A DNA stretch of 64,000 bases from Aspidapion aeneum (taxonomy: Eukaryota; Arthropoda; Insecta; Coleoptera; Brentidae): contig OY755040.1 in the NCBI GenBank assembly GCA_963576565.1, positions 25,300,543 to 25,364,542 on the forward strand, given 5' to 3'. Made by a program: the position numbers and the translations under genes. The notes beneath the pieces were generated by a model that was not told where the DNA came from, searched no databases, and saw only the letters and a program-made list of their open reading frames with translations. Below, in pieces: positions 24,001 to 33,996 of the stretch (its first letter is position 1; each line of letters opens with the position of its first letter).

Positions 24001-27000
24001 GTGTCATTTCTAGCCTCTTTATTTATCATATGCATACTGAGAGCAACAAAAAAAAATCTGAAAAATGTCATGTCTAAGTTGTTTTAATTTTTTTTGTCAA
24101 CCTTTGCGTCTTTTTATCCAGAGACAATGACAGTTTTACCTTTAATTTTATACCAATTCGACATATTTACTTTTTAATATATTTCTGGTTAGGAAATATG
24201 TTTATTTCATGTCAGTCACAAAAGTGTAACTGCGTATGGCAAGGACTATGTCTATCAATCTCCTAAAAACGGTTTTACATGGAAAACTGGTTTATACCAG
24301 AAAGAAAGAGCAATATGTCCTCTCCATCACTCTTATAACAAACATATCCAGGGTCTCTAATTAAAACTACGGATTAAAGGTTTTAGTTGTTTACTACATG
24401 TAGGTATCGTAAAAACTATCGGAGGATTATAAAAAATTAATTAGTGGTTGAAGCTTATGATTAACAAAATCGGTTTCCTGTGATATCATCTTAAATAATT
24501 GGAAGAATAATCATTTACTTTGTTATCTAAAGTCGCGTTTATATAAAACATATTTTTACTTAAAAACTATATATTTCACAACTAAAAAAGACTGCAACAA
24601 GGGGATCGGCTGAATGCAAACTATGCGCCTCTCTCTTTTTTTTACTCACCAAAAATACTCTCTCAAGTGAGAGGAAGATAGAGACTCAGAATTTAGTAAT
24701 GTAATGTTTTTGTGAGTGTTTTCAATCGAAATCTAACTACAAAGTTTTGCTATTGCAAAGCAGGAGAGCAATTATGAAATTGTTCACCCAAAACTAAACT
24801 GACCAATGGTAACTGTGGGTGGAATTTAACACATTTACTCCCGGTAGAATAAGCACCCAGGGAGAGGGAGTGAATGTTCACCTTAATCGACGGTTACCAT
24901 TGGTCAGATTATATTACATATTTGACTTTAAACTGACAGGGAAGAGATTATTTTTAAGATGATATTTAACTTATGTTATGCTCTTTGGCTTTGTGATAGG
25001 AGAACTAGGGAGTGAGATTTCTATTGAAAACACTAATTATTATTAAATCACTGTCAGATATCTGATATTGATCAATGATAACCGTGGATTGAGTATAAAT
25101 TCACGCCAAGGGAAGAATTTACAGAATAAATGTCTTGGAGGTGGAGTTGGAACCATGAACAAAAGTATAGGGATGAAGGGGAATGTTCGGTTTCCATAAA
25201 AAACCTTTATTTTTCTTTTATTTTTCCTATTTTTCATGGACTAAAATTTTGTCTTGAACATAAAATTATTAGTCTTAAATTTATATTAATCCTAAGTAAA
25301 TGGGTCAACTATTAGTTATTATAAAATTTACCTAAAGCAAAATTGCATTAAAATGCGAGAATTAAACGCAAAAAATGTAATTTCTATTCTAAATTTAAGA
25401 ATTATCATTTTATTTCTTATTTCTTTATTTTTATATACTTTGGCACTACAAGCGTCCTCTATCGTGTTTTTCACATATCCATAAAATTTAAAATATAGTG
25501 ATATGGTTTCCTATAGAGGGTGAAGTGCTGTGCGCATGTGCGAAAAAACTGCAAGCGCAGAATTGAGAGACAGACAAAGTGTGCTGCGCGTCGCCATGTC
25601 TAGAAAACGACAACCTTAAAATTTCAATTTAAAAAATAGTGAAAATTCACTTTATAATACCGCAAATAATTAAAATTATCGTGCCATCATCCTGCTGGAA
25701 CTTCAAGTCACATAGCTCTTATGGAAAGGTGTACACCTTGCACTTTGGAACTTCAAAACAGCGGTAAGTCCCTCTCCATGAGGCTATATCACAATTTTAT
25801 TTCTCTTTCAAATTTAACCTACAATTTTTAAATTAGTTATTTTCTCTAGTTAAATGAATTTTTTGCGCCAATGTTAATTATAGTCCACTGTATCTACCAA
25901 AACCCAATCTGAGCCATCAGAGTGCTAGAGGGAATGTTTTGTTTTTTTTTTAATTTTGCGCCAAAAGCTGTCATTTTTGTCTATAAATATCATTGTTTTG
26001 CATATAAAAATGGACATAGAGGTAGAAAAATAGCTTGAAGAACAGATATGACTTACCAAATTTTATACTGTATTTTGGTAGAATCCTCTGGCCGGGGAAT
26101 ATCCTCTGTGGTAGATTGGTTATGGTTGTATGAGGTGCTGTCAGTATGAGATTTGACATTGATCCCTCTGCTGCCATAAAGTGTGGTAATGTGGTCTGAA
26201 AGGACAAGAAAAATACAAATTAAAATAATTTCTTTAAAAAGTGATGTAGCGGTTATAGATTCCAATCTCTTAGTCATCAATTTTCATATTCTTTTCATAT
26301 TTTCAAAATTTATGGGCCATTTCGTAAATGGATACTTCGAAAAGTTGTCTCGCCTTTAGAAACACCTAAAACCCACCAGAAACATCGAGTTTGAGACACC
26401 CTGTACAGTAGTAATAGATGTTTTTGAATCACAGAAAGAAGGAAAAACAGTTTTCTGATGGAACAGCAGTTAGTAGGGACATTAAATTATTTCATGACCT
26501 CAGTGTCTATTTGCAAATATATTTGCTTTAGCTCCTCTTACAAGACACTTGCAAGCAGCGCTAAAGATTGCTGAACATTTGCTTACTTGCTAGCTAAGCA
26601 CTTGCCGATTTGCTAACGCTTGTAGTGTACACTGGTGAACACAGTCGCTTGCACTGTGCACCAGAAATATTTGTAACCAGTAACCCTGTTGTAGAGCCAA
26701 ATATGCAAAACCAAATAGAGTAGACACTGGTGAAAAATTTTCAAATATTGACTTGAGGTTTAAGACTCACCATATCGACATCCAGACAAATCTCTCCATT
26801 TTCGTTAATCCTTTTTATCTGAATCTGTTGCGGTTGTGGCGAAGGCGGGCACGAGGATCGCATGCTGTCTGTTTCACTTCCGCAATTTTCTGCAAGGTCT
26901 TCTTCTTTTATTTCGATACAGTGTTGTCTCTCTTCATCAAAATCATCTTCGTCGTCCTCTGTTGTCATTCTGTCGCAGGCGGTGTTCATTTTGATCGCGG

Positions 27001-28353
27001 GGTAGCATTCTTCTTCCATGTCTGGAACGAGAAAATAACTGTTTAATATGTTTGAGTTTATAAGGGATTAATCTATACATAGACGTATAGGCTTGTCAAA
27101 ACATGATGGTTTTTTCCGGATTTCCGTAAACGTATTGAGCTCAATTTTTGAGGCAAGTTAAAATTATTTTTGGTTAGTAATTTAATACAATTTCTAATGC
27201 ATATTATTGATGAATTTGAAATGCCATTAAGGCTTTCATATTCTTTCCGCCTTTTAAATTAAAGAAAACGGGATGTGACTCATACAGTTATAAATGTAGA
27301 TAGACATAAACCAGTGGCACTTATTCATAAAAGCAACCCACAGACCCGACTAGCACAATATGATTTTAAAATTGGGTGTGACTTTTACTTTAAAATAAAA
27401 GTAATAAATAAAATTACTTAGTTTTTTAGTTTTAACAGTTATTTAAATATTTATATTGTTTTACGAGATTAATATATATTTATTATTACTCACTCTCCCA
27501 AGCGCATTCAGTGTCTCTGTCTAATTATTCTGTGTAACAACCTGTTCGGTTCGGGTATCAAGCACCTGAAGCTGTCTGACAAAAATAGTTTTATTGTCCT
27601 TCTTTAGTTATTTTAATATCGACATGGTGCAAGCTTTAATTGTTTAAATTAATGTAAAAGTACTTACCGTCAACATGTCGTGAATTTGGCGAATCCGGAT
27701 TCGAGTCTCCATCCGATGCTAAGCTATAACTATGCTCGGTTTTGATTGGTCGTGTCCCCAAGGCGGCATCTGTCATTAATCTGTCATTTAGGATCAATCC
27801 AGGAATGTTTTTTGCTTCCATAAATGTCCATTGGTCGATATTTTCTCCTGGGTGTAAGCGTAGTACGTCTTGCATAGTCTGGAAAGAAAAATAATAAAAT
27901 TATTATAATGGATTAAGTTTAATACCAGAATTTTGGGGAATATTCTGTGTATATTTAAGTTGGTATCATGGATTGAAGCTTTGGGTGCTTCGCGGTTAAA
28001 ACTTTTGTTTCGTTGTCTCCGATTCCTCTTTTAATATTGTTTCTTCACAATTGTTATATTCAAATTGCAATAATTTGAATGTAAGAACTAAATAATGCTA
28101 TTTATTACCTAGCTAAAATAAACTTCTACTTTCAGTTCTACTGTATTTATATACGTTGTGTTGTTGTATCTTACCATCAAAACGACCTCATACTTCGGAG
28201 ATTTATTAGCATTGTTAACAATTGTTCCAGGATTTTCACCTTCAATCAGAACTGAACTAGTTGAGTCTAGCACTTCTGTTTCTGTTTCAGGATGTTCTAC
28301 CTCTTGAGGTTTCATTTTTATAGTACCAGATTATTCTGAATTCGGTTTATTCT
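14831..28353 (-). CDS. CrebA: CrebA, CREB3-family bZIP transcription factor (seven coding exons)
   Basis: Split minus-strand gene. Coding segments in transcript order: 28,315-28,175; 27,878-27,668; 27,021-26,771; 26,195-26,057; 21,762-21,578; 18,268-18,125; 15,094-14,831. All have GT/AG borders and compatible phases, and together encode about 444 residues, against roughly 500 in fly CrebA. Family landmarks in order: [13 protein letters not shown] with [36 protein letters not shown], the conserved [16 protein letters not shown] block, basic region [20 protein letters not shown] and a leucine zipper. The protein ends 35 residues after the zipper's last leucine with no membrane segment, unlike vertebrate CREB3L1/2, which are ER-anchored and released by proteolysis; so a directly nuclear factor is inferred. 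Relatives drive secretory-pathway genes. The first coding exon is the least certain part. Confidence 0.93.
15170..16972. mobile_element. 1.8-kb foldback transposon in CrebA intron 6
   Basis: Ends CCGGGTGGGCC / GGGCCCACCTGG are inverted, flanked by TATA on both sides (15,166-15,169 and 16,973-16,976). The whole element is one long imperfect inverted repeat with its centre near 15.9 kb. Each arm is itself made of repeated blocks of about 400 bp carrying AAGATGGCGGA, ACCGATTT and TGCAGACA-GATTGGCAA words. There is no transposase. It lies between CrebA exons 6 and 7. Confidence 0.82.
16977..17770. other. CrebA intron 6 sequence, nothing recognised
   Basis: AT-rich intron filler; no repeat family with a second copy in the window was seen here. 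Confidence 0.5.
17771..18000. mobile_element. MITE with TGACGTCA-bearing 27-bp inverted ends
   Basis: Ends AAATTATA-CATTTGTAATGACGTCA at 17,771-17,797 and 17,974-18,000 are inverted, about 25 of 27 matching. A longer relative at 30,526-30,956 shares AACGTATGGC, GTGACGGATACTTCACATAA and AAAAAGTTTATT-TCACCGCTG. This copy looks internally deleted. The full CRE palindrome lies inside each end. Confidence 0.8.
18125..18268 (-). CDS. CrebA: CrebA exon 6: conserved pre-bZIP block and start of basic region
   Basis: 48 codons in phase 0 at both ends, with acceptor TTGCAG and donor AAG/GTAA. It encodes [17 protein letters not shown], then [19 protein letters not shown], then KIRRKIKNK. This is the block next to the bZIP that marks the CREB3 family and is the most conserved part of the gene in the window. 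Confidence 0.96.
18431..19430 (+). mobile_element. pogo-like DNA transposon remnant, 1,000 bp, TA target duplication
   Basis: The 24-bp ends GGGYCGACCGGGGTAAATG... (18,431-18,454) and their inverse (19,407-19,430) match at all but one position and are flanked by TA. The GGGGTAAATGTAAAC word recurs inside in both orientations (near 18.46, 18.79, 18.82-18.87, 19.19 and 19.21 kb). A broken transposase start lies inside. It sits in CrebA intron 5. Confidence 0.85.
18905..19185 (+). pseudogene. pogo-type transposase N-terminus, degenerate
   Basis: One frame starting at ATG 18,905 reads [13 protein letters not shown] and, after in-frame stops, continues through [16 protein letters not shown] and [20 protein letters not shown]. 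The order (MPRKY start, helix-turn-helix with IP..V..R..G, then a glycine-rich link and E..IV) is that of pogo-family transposases. Three stops near the start and loss of everything downstream make it non-functional. Confidence 0.7.
19608..20060 (+). pseudogene. Jockey-clade LINE reverse transcriptase fragment
   Basis: Translation shows [31 protein letters not shown] and [11 protein letters not shown], then YLIYS, then after frameshifts a decayed DDT region and VHNWTKK. These are RT motifs in Jockey-clade order. Both ends and most of the ORF are missing. The antisense copy at 46,690-47,600 belongs to the same family. Confidence 0.82.
20521..20642. mobile_element. Short MITE, TAGTCCTTGCCATA-type ends (deleted copy)
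   Basis: 122 bp with inverted ends built on TATAGTCCT...AGTCACACTTTTGTGA and the complement ending GGCAAGGACTATA. It is a shorter version of the element at 23,970-24,249, sharing CCTCTTTATTTATCATA and GCATACTGA-AGCAAC. Confidence 0.75.
20792..21501 (-). mobile_element. Helentron-like non-autonomous repeat, copy 1
   Basis: Starts with a hairpin (AGCTCACAC...GTGTGAGCT) and ends with a second hairpin of the same arms followed by TAGGGGCCCATATATTGG. In between: a (CTGT)n tract, the block AACCGCTTGGCCGATTTTA, then three diverged ~115-bp subrepeats (GAAAATATGGCGTGTG...). Read on the minus strand it ends GTGTGAGCTAA after a hairpin, as Helitron-type elements do (CTRR). The GTCT microsatellite recalls DINE-1/mini-me elements. 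The family name is inferred. It ends about 80 bp from CrebA exon 5. Confidence 0.7.
21578..21762 (-). CDS. CrebA: CrebA exon 5: FHLPPTPPS and PIHTPLIS segment
   Basis: 185 bp, entering in phase 1 and leaving in phase 0, with acceptor TTTCAG and donor GTAAGTG. The used frame gives [20 protein letters not shown], a serine/proline linker, then [13 protein letters not shown], which joins directly to KGSIGN of exon 6. Both motifs are characteristic of CREB3L1/CREB3L2/CrebA. Confidence 0.94.
21999..22145 (-). mobile_element. Helentron-like repeat, truncated and diverged copy
   Basis: Carries the end hairpin (CTCACACGTATACTATAACT...GTAAGCT), the AAAAAGTTG-TCCGATTTCAA block, TTTGCGTTTCAGAT and a short CTGTCTG run, then stops. 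It lies in CrebA intron 4. Confidence 0.7.
22146..23969. other. CrebA intron 4, nothing firmly recognised
   Basis: A tRNA A-box-like word, TGGCCTGAGTGG, occurs near 22,659 without a B box. A direct repeat of TTTGACAGTTGTTTT flanks 22,970-23,045. An 86-codon lysine-rich ORF at 23,279 has no recognisable domain. Confidence 0.5.
23970..24249. mobile_element. MITE, TAGTCCTTGCCATA-type ends (longer copy)
   Basis: 280 bp with inverted ends of about 35 bp (TATAGTCCTTGCCATAGGCA and the matching CACAAAAGTGTAAC-GCGTATGGCAAGGACTA). The interior matches the shorter copy at 20,521-20,642. No coding capacity. Confidence 0.8.
24799..24907. mobile_element. 109-bp MITE, ends CTGACCAATGGTAAC
   Basis: Inverted ends CTGACCAATGGTAAC at 24,799 and GTTACCATTGGTCAG at 24,907 are exact. 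A decayed half copy (TGATCAATGATAACCGTGG) lies near 25,071. Confidence 0.7.
24908..26056. other. CrebA intron 4, remainder
   Basis: AT-rich intron. A locally GC-richer stretch at 25,440-25,620 contains GTGCGCATGTGCG and GCTGCGCGTCGCCATG, but no exon could be supported. Confidence 0.5.
26057..26195 (-). CDS. CrebA: CrebA exon 4
   Basis: 139 bp, phase 0 in and phase 1 out, with acceptor TTTCAG and donor GTAAGTC. It encodes [36 protein letters not shown] and a basic end. The splice sites and phase fit exons 3 and 5 exactly. The sequence itself is less conserved, so the assignment rests mainly on phase and position. Confidence 0.82.
26771..27021 (-). CDS. CrebA: CrebA exon 3: acidic region
   Basis: 251 bp, entering in phase 1 to complete the Asp codon of [10 protein letters not shown], leaving in phase 0 at donor ATG/GTGAGT. 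It encodes an acidic stretch ([12 protein letters not shown]), [19 protein letters not shown], a proline/serine segment [10 protein letters not shown] and [20 protein letters not shown] and SSCPxSP resemble the fly CrebA activation region. Confidence 0.9.
27668..27878 (-). CDS. CrebA: CrebA exon 2: IKTEHSYSL region
   Basis: 211 bp from acceptor TTTCCAG to donor GTAAGTA, phase 0 in, phase 1 out. It encodes [18 protein letters not shown], then [38 protein letters not shown] and RHVD. The IKTEHSYSL...DSxPDSP motif is the N-terminal signature of CrebA/CREB3L1/2. If exon 1 is not used, translation could start at the Met in the second codon. Confidence 0.94.
28175..28353 (-). CDS. CrebA: CrebA exon 1 (putative first coding exon)
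   Basis: Acceptor TTTTCCAG at 28,354-28,361, then 38 bp leader, ATG at 28,315-28,313 and donor ATG/GTAAGA at 28,174. It gives 47 residues beginning [20 protein letters not shown] and joins exon 2 in phase 0. No resemblance to known CrebA N-termini was recognised, so this could be an alternative or species-specific start. Two decayed copies lie upstream. Confidence 0.55.
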
Positions 28354-28689
28354 CTGGAAAATTAAAAGTGACATCTACTATACTTCATAGTTTTGGTTTA
28401 GGGATTAGGGTTATCTTAGAAATAATTTTATGTTTATTAGTAGTAAGAGGGAGTTTTAATAACGGATTTTTTTCAAATTATTTTAATGCTTTAAATAGAT
28501 TTGAATTATGTGTTGTTTTTGGAGATATTCAACTTTTTCAGCTTTTATTTTTCTGTGTAATTTTTTTTCAAATAGCAAAGGAATTTCTATTTTATAAAGC
28601 TAAAAAATGATTTTAGTTTAATTATTTTAAGTAGAAGTCCTATAAACTTTAATAGTGTAATTATTGAAAAGGTATTATATAAATATTGT

Positions 28690-29840
28690 TCTATGGTTTT
28701 CTTACTTGCTCAAATTCAAACTAGTTATGTCTAGTACTTTTGTCTCCATTTAAGAATGATTTTTTGATTAGGTATGTTAGAAGCGAAACGTCAAGTGAAT
28801 GTCCACAGTTAGCTGAATCTATTAGTGTTAATTGGCTTGTGGTGTTAAGTTAAAAGTAATTTTTAACTCGAAGTCGTAATTCTTATTTTCTTCAATTTCT
28901 TTAAATTTAAATTTGATGCATCAAAAATTTTAAATACAAAATTAAGATAGTCATCTGCTAATAAAACTTATTTTGGCAATAGCATATTGTATGGGCTATA
29001 TGACTTATTTTACATACTAATGGCTTGATGGTGAAAGAACTTTTGTCCTTCACCTTGTCTTTTTTCGGACATTTGACTGTAATTTGGGCGGTAATAATAA
29101 AAAAAAATTCGCTTTAAAACATATTTTTAGCTTCCTACTTTTCGAAGTTACAGCTGGGAAAGAAACCATTGTAATAACATCAGAAATGTGATATTCATGA
29201 GTTTTTGCGCCTAAAATTGCGATTCGGTCATGCCGTCTGATGTCTGTTTGTTGATAGCTCCTGAATCACTTAACCGATTTTCAAAAAAAAAATGGTGGAT
29301 GATCTTGCAATGAGTTTAAGGGAGTTTTTTGAAAATATATCATTACTAAAAGTATCTAATTTTAGGAATTTTATTTCCAAACTTATTGAATAACAATACG
29401 ATGTTACGTCCAATTGATATCTTGACTGTACAACCAAGTTCGTATTTATTGCTTAAACACACTACCAATTTTATTTTTTAGGATGTCATTGACACCTGTT
29501 GCGAGATTATTCAACTTAAAGAACTTTTTTCAGCTAGTTGTTGTTCATGAAAGGATTATTAAATTTAGAAGTTTGATGTACCAAAAACCGAGACGAAGTT
29601 GTTTCTTGGACCATGAAATAAAGGAATAATCAGGTATGTGGAACCAATTTTAATAAGGAATTAAAACTAGTTGAGTCTAGCAATAAGTTTTTGTTTTAGA
29701 CTGTTTTGCCTCATTTTTTGTAGAGTGCTAGATAATTCTGAATTTGGTTTATTCTCTGAAAAAGCAAAGATGACATTTATACATAGTTTTGGTTTTATGA
29801 GGGTTATTGGTGACACAATTTTAGAGTATCATTTTTAGTA
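28690..29840 (-). repeat. Decayed duplicates of the CrebA exon 1 region
   Basis: At 29,665-29,830 the sequence follows 28,240-28,430 word for word with scattered changes: ACTAGTTGAGTCTAGCA, ATAATTCTGAATTTGG, TTTATTCTCTGAAAA, CATAGTTTTGGTTT. The splice acceptor is kept, but the ATG opens only a short frame. A third, shorter match (ACTAGTTATGTCTAGTACTT) is at about 28,720. Inferred to be tandem duplicates of the exon-1 segment. Confidence 0.65.
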
Positions 29841-30525
29841 CCTTCCTGGATTTATTAATTAACTAACTATTATTGGATATTCTGATTTTTCGGGTTTTAA
29901 CTATTTATAAACTAGAATTTTCGAAATTTTGTTTGTTCTCTTAATGTGATTTCCTATTTATTAAGCTATACAATTAATTACTTGAATGTTCACTTTTAGC
30001 TCTCCATTAGTGAAAAAAGAGTTGGTGTAGCTGTTAAAAAGATACATTTTAATGGAAATTATTTGGTATCAAGTAAATGGTAATTGAATGAAGAATAAAA
30101 AATACACTAATTTTCTGAACTAAAATAACAAGTATTATGTGAACTTAAGTGCCCATCAATCGGCAAAATTAAAATCCAATTATTTAATATTTTTATACAA
30201 CAAGCTTTAAAAAATTGTTATCATATTTGGAAAATAGAACTTGCGGAAGTTCCAACGCAATCATTTCCTGTGATTAAGTTTAAATATTTTTAATAGTTTT
30301 ATTTTTCACCGTATTTATTGGTGTATATCGTATTATAACATAAAATATCAATTAATTTAATGAAAATTACATTTTCAAAAAATCATGGCACTACATCTAT
30401 AAAAAGCAATTTTTTGAAAATTAAATAAGTAATATCGTCACATACCTATTTTTCAGGTTATTTATTTTTGCACAAAAATTTTTAAAAAATCAATTAAGTA
30501 ATGTTTTTTTCTTGATAGTAAACCA
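29841..30525. other. AT-rich intron or upstream sequence, nothing recognised
   Basis: No gene, repeat family or splice signal could be supported. Confidence 0.5.
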
Positions 30526-30956
30526 GGTGAGAAAAAAACGTATGGCATAGATATTTTTTTATATTTACTATCGTTGTTGTGCTCAATTTTATGCATCTGC
30601 GGCTCGCTGTATCACATTCTCAAATTGAAGTGCTATTCCATTTCGGACTTGTTCCCTTTCCAGTTAAAAAAAAACCAATATTTTTAAAATTATCAGCTGC
30701 GATTGTTCACTATACCTATTATATTTGTTTCTCGGCATTTTACAACTTTTTAAAATAATTTTCGACAAGTTGGCAAACTCATGTTTTTGATTAGCAGTGA
30801 CGGATACTTCACATAACCAATGAATTAATAATTAATAGACACTACTTTTTTTAAAAAGTTTATTGTCACCGCTGTTTATAATATACTAAACAAAGATAAA
30901 CAAAAACCATCATTACAAATGCGTATAATTTGGACTTTAAGTACTACCTCCTATAG
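30526..30956. mobile_element. Longer relative of the 17.8-kb MITE, 5' end lost
   Basis: Shares CCAGGTGAGAAAAAAACGTA at the start and GTGACGGATACTTCACATAA through ATTACAAATGCGTATAATTT at the end with 17,771-18,000, but carries about 200 bp of interior missing there. The left inverted end is absent, and the CRE palindrome at the right end is mutated. Confidence 0.75.
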
Positions 30957-31225
30957 TTTGAAAGGATTGTCTAATAATATATATTATACAACTCAATGAT
31001 TATAATCTATAATCTTTGGATTATCTTGAGTAAAAGTTTTTACGCAGTTTACATATAATTTTCTTGAACAAAGATTGTCAAACATTCTAAAACAACTGAC
31101 AACATTGCGCCCGCTCCCAATACTCACTGAGCCGTATTATTTTCCTTTTCTCAGAATACATTATTAAATCTATTTGGTGTTGTATTTATCATAAACTAGC
31201 GTTAATATCTGTTTAAAAACTTACC

Positions 31226-31371
31226 TCTTTATAACACGCTATGTCTAAACATTTAAAAGACTAGACCAACTAATTTTGACTATATTTTTGAATTTAAATC
31301 GTCTAAAAACAGGATTTTAAAGTGGAAATCAACAGAAACAAGCTTGATAACAGTAAACATCCAACACGACT
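31226..31371 (-). promoter_or_regulatory. Possible CrebA 5' UTR exon with initiator
   Basis: On the minus strand an arthropod initiator-like TCAGTC at 31,373-31,368 is followed about 145 bp later by a consensus donor, AAAGAG/GTAAGT, at 31,225. This could be a 5' UTR exon spliced to exon 1 at 28,353. A TTTATAA lies only about 17 bp upstream, too close for a usual TATA box. RNA support would be needed. Confidence 0.3.
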
Positions 31372-31373
31372 GA

Positions 31374-32974
31374 TTCGAAAGTTTATAAAGCGTTGTTGTC
31401 ACGTTGCAGTTGAAATTTCCTGAACAAACTAATTTCACATTCTATGTATTGAAATGATATTTACAAATAAAACATACATTGATCTTCACTATCTTTTAAT
31501 TTCCAATCTTCATTGGTCTTGGTAAGCCCAGAGGCTTTCGTTTTGCTGTAATATCTTTATCTATTTTTTCTCCAGTTCAGTCTGTGCCTATCTATTTTTT
31601 TGCTCCTTGTGGTAATTTTTTTGGATTCTATTTTTTTCCTTTCCTTGTAATTTGGTTATTTTGTCATATAGTTTCGATAATAATTTTTCTAAGATACTGA
31701 GTGCAACTTACGTATGTGGCTAAACTCTAAGGGTGCTTCATCTTTGATATATCTTATAAACTCTTTTAGTCAATTTTGTTGAAATTCGGTAGTTGTATCT
31801 GTAGTAGTATAAATATAATTAAGCCCTAATTAGATTAAATGGATTAAGTCCTGTGGCGTACTAAGGGAAACCCTACAGAGTGTTATATAAGTATGTTGCC
31901 AAACTCCAACAACTGCTTCTTCGACCGATTTTAAGAAAAAGCGTTCATACAAACATAGTTCCGGAAATTCATAGCTTTTAGGATACAGAGTTTCAATTTT
32001 AGAGATATTTATAGACAAATTATTGGTTAATCTTACATATCTTTAAATTTGAATCATATTACTTATATTACTATGTCCAGAGATTTATATTATGTTCTGA
32101 CCTTTTAATAAAAGTTTTTTTTGAAGTGCAGTGAAAGACTAAATAAATTAAATTTTTGGGCTCTTTTGTAGTCTGCGCGCTACCACCATCCTTGTTAGAG
32201 GATTTAACCCGAAAATGAATTTATTTAGTCTTATGCATATTTCACACGATTTGTGTTTTAAAATAATCAAAATATTTTAATTGTTACCAACAGCTATAAA
32301 TCTCGTAAATATACAAATAACCCCTGATAAGAAATGCATATGTTTTGTAAGCCAAGCCTTTTGACATGCTTCACGCGTGTCTGCAAGATAAGCTTTTGGT
32401 TGAATTTATTTAAACTACAGGGTGTTATGGAACCAATGCATTTTATACAGGGCGACCCATTAAGGATGGCTACCGGATTTATCTCAGAAACTACTACCGC
32501 TGCAAAAAATATTAGCGGGGCTTGCGAATTCACCTAGTAGTTTCCCGCTCGGACAGCTCCTTACTAGAACAATTGTAAACCCCTCCTAACTTTCCTTTTA
32601 AAGTATTTAATACATAAACTTTGGGACTTAAAGATTAATTGGAATGATTCACCCTCTATAGAAATTACTAGAATACGGGACTTTTTAAATTGCCACGCTC
32701 GAAAATAGAAACCGTTTTTATTTGTTATTAGGAAAACCAGTTTAAATCAGACTTTAAAAATAGTTAACCTTAACCTCTGTCTGTATACATACATATTTAA
32801 AAAACTCTCTTTTCTGATATCTTTAAATGATAAATTTTGACACAAAAAAAATACACCGACAATTTAAAAAATTCTAAACTACCAGTGAAATCAATTTACT
32901 CTCTTTATCTAAGCTAACTCGTAGAATGGCACCTGATAATAATTACTATCAATATACATTTATCCAAAAGAAAA
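31374..32974. other. Stretch without a recognisable gene
   Basis: AT-rich; short ORFs without domains. Nothing assignable seen. Confidence 0.5.
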
Positions 32975-33162
32975 TACAGTTAAGTTCGCATATAGTAAAC
33001 ATGTTTATAATGAACACTCGCTTATAGCAAACTCCGCTCAGCATACCCAAAAATTTTTTTACTTAGGTATACAATAGTCTATATGTCTTCTTATTAAACC
33101 TCGGATATTGCGAACCAGTTTCCGTGCAATCTTCGAGTTCACTATATCCGGACTTTACTGTA
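32975..33162. mobile_element. pogo/Tigger-type MITE
   Basis: Inverted ends TACAGTTAAGTTCGCATATA and its inverse ending CCGGACTTTACTGTA, with TA at the outer edges. The interior (CACTCGCTTATAGCAAAC, CTCGGATATTGCGAAC) is also partly symmetrical. 188 bp, no coding capacity. Confidence 0.72.
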
Positions 33163-33419
33163 CCCTTCTCAACTTGACATCATGTCATATACGAGAATAA
33201 TCCCGCAGATTTAGGTAATCGTGGCCTCCTTCCATCTGAGTTATCAGTAAGCTCAATGTGTTGGTATGGCTTTAGTTTTGGCACAACCATCTAACATGAT
33301 CAGAAATAAATCTTCAACTCTCAGAGGATAACATTCCTGAACAAAGAAAAGCCGTAACTCTTTTTATCTCAACTTAATTAGAATCTAAACTGGAATGGCA
33401 ACAGTCAATCCAAAAATCA

Positions 33420-33535
33420 ATGAGTCAAAAAAACCTGACGGAAGATGACTGTCAGGATCGAAGGAGGTGGAGAATAGGCGTCGGACAACGTAGAAAAATG
33501 TTCTAAACCGACATAGTAGTAGTAGTAGTAATTAG
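33420..33535 (+). pseudogene. 3' tail of a LINE (RTE-like) with (TAG)n end
   Basis: A short frame reads NLTEDDCQDRRRWRIGVGQR then stops at 33,504-33,506. The D-D-DRRRWR pattern followed by a stop and a trinucleotide tail (TAG repeats at about 33,514-33,530) is how RTE-like LINEs often end. Only about 120 bp remain. Confidence 0.5.
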
Positions 33536-33639
33536 AATCGTATTTATTAGATGAACTAATAGAAAAATATTCGAGTTTTAATACCTAACGCAATGTTTTA
33601 GAATATGTTTTGCGATTTTTCTCCAATATTAAAAACAGA

Positions 33640-33996
33640 GTAAAAGTTGCTGAACCTAATTATTAGGGTTAAACTATGCCGCAATGATATTAGTCAAACA
33701 TACAAAATTTCGCTTTTTGTGGTGAGATTGATAGAATCAAAGAAAACCTTTTACTTTCAAAATCGCTTAGAAAACCCCTTTTTAGATAGCCAGAATATTC
33801 TTCGTCTTAGCGGCAAATTACGAAATTCTTGTTCCTTGTCCTATAAATAAAAATTGCTTTATTGCCCAAAAATCACCGATTTACTGAACTTTTAGTAGTT
33901 TACGTCCACTTCAAACAATTCCACGCTGGAATTCCATCAATTCAATCTATATTTGCAGACCAATTTTGGATAATCTCTTCCAATGTTACCGTATAA
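33640..33996 (+). pseudogene. Old BEL/Pao remnant, integrase N-terminal region
   Basis: NPFLDSQNILRLSGKLR matches PFLDENNIIRVGGRLQ of the BEL pol at 1-1746. After frame breaks it continues with sequence equivalent to HPGFKTLH...QQFWI. Interrupted by stops and by the LINE at 33,997. It continues at 35,030. Confidence 0.8.

Noticed and set aside
26510..26680. Possible inverted repeat with GTACACTGGTG / CACTGTGCACCAG
   Set aside because: Match too short and imperfect to define element ends.
26753..27046. 97-codon + strand ORF
   Set aside because: Antisense shadow of CrebA exon 3.
31381..31389. TTTATAA as a TATA box for CrebA
   Set aside because: Only about 17 bp from the initiator-like site; normal spacing is near 30 bp.
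33514..33530. (TAG)n as a CRISPR-like or independent satellite
   Set aside because: Short trinucleotide run best explained as the tail of the adjacent LINE fragment.
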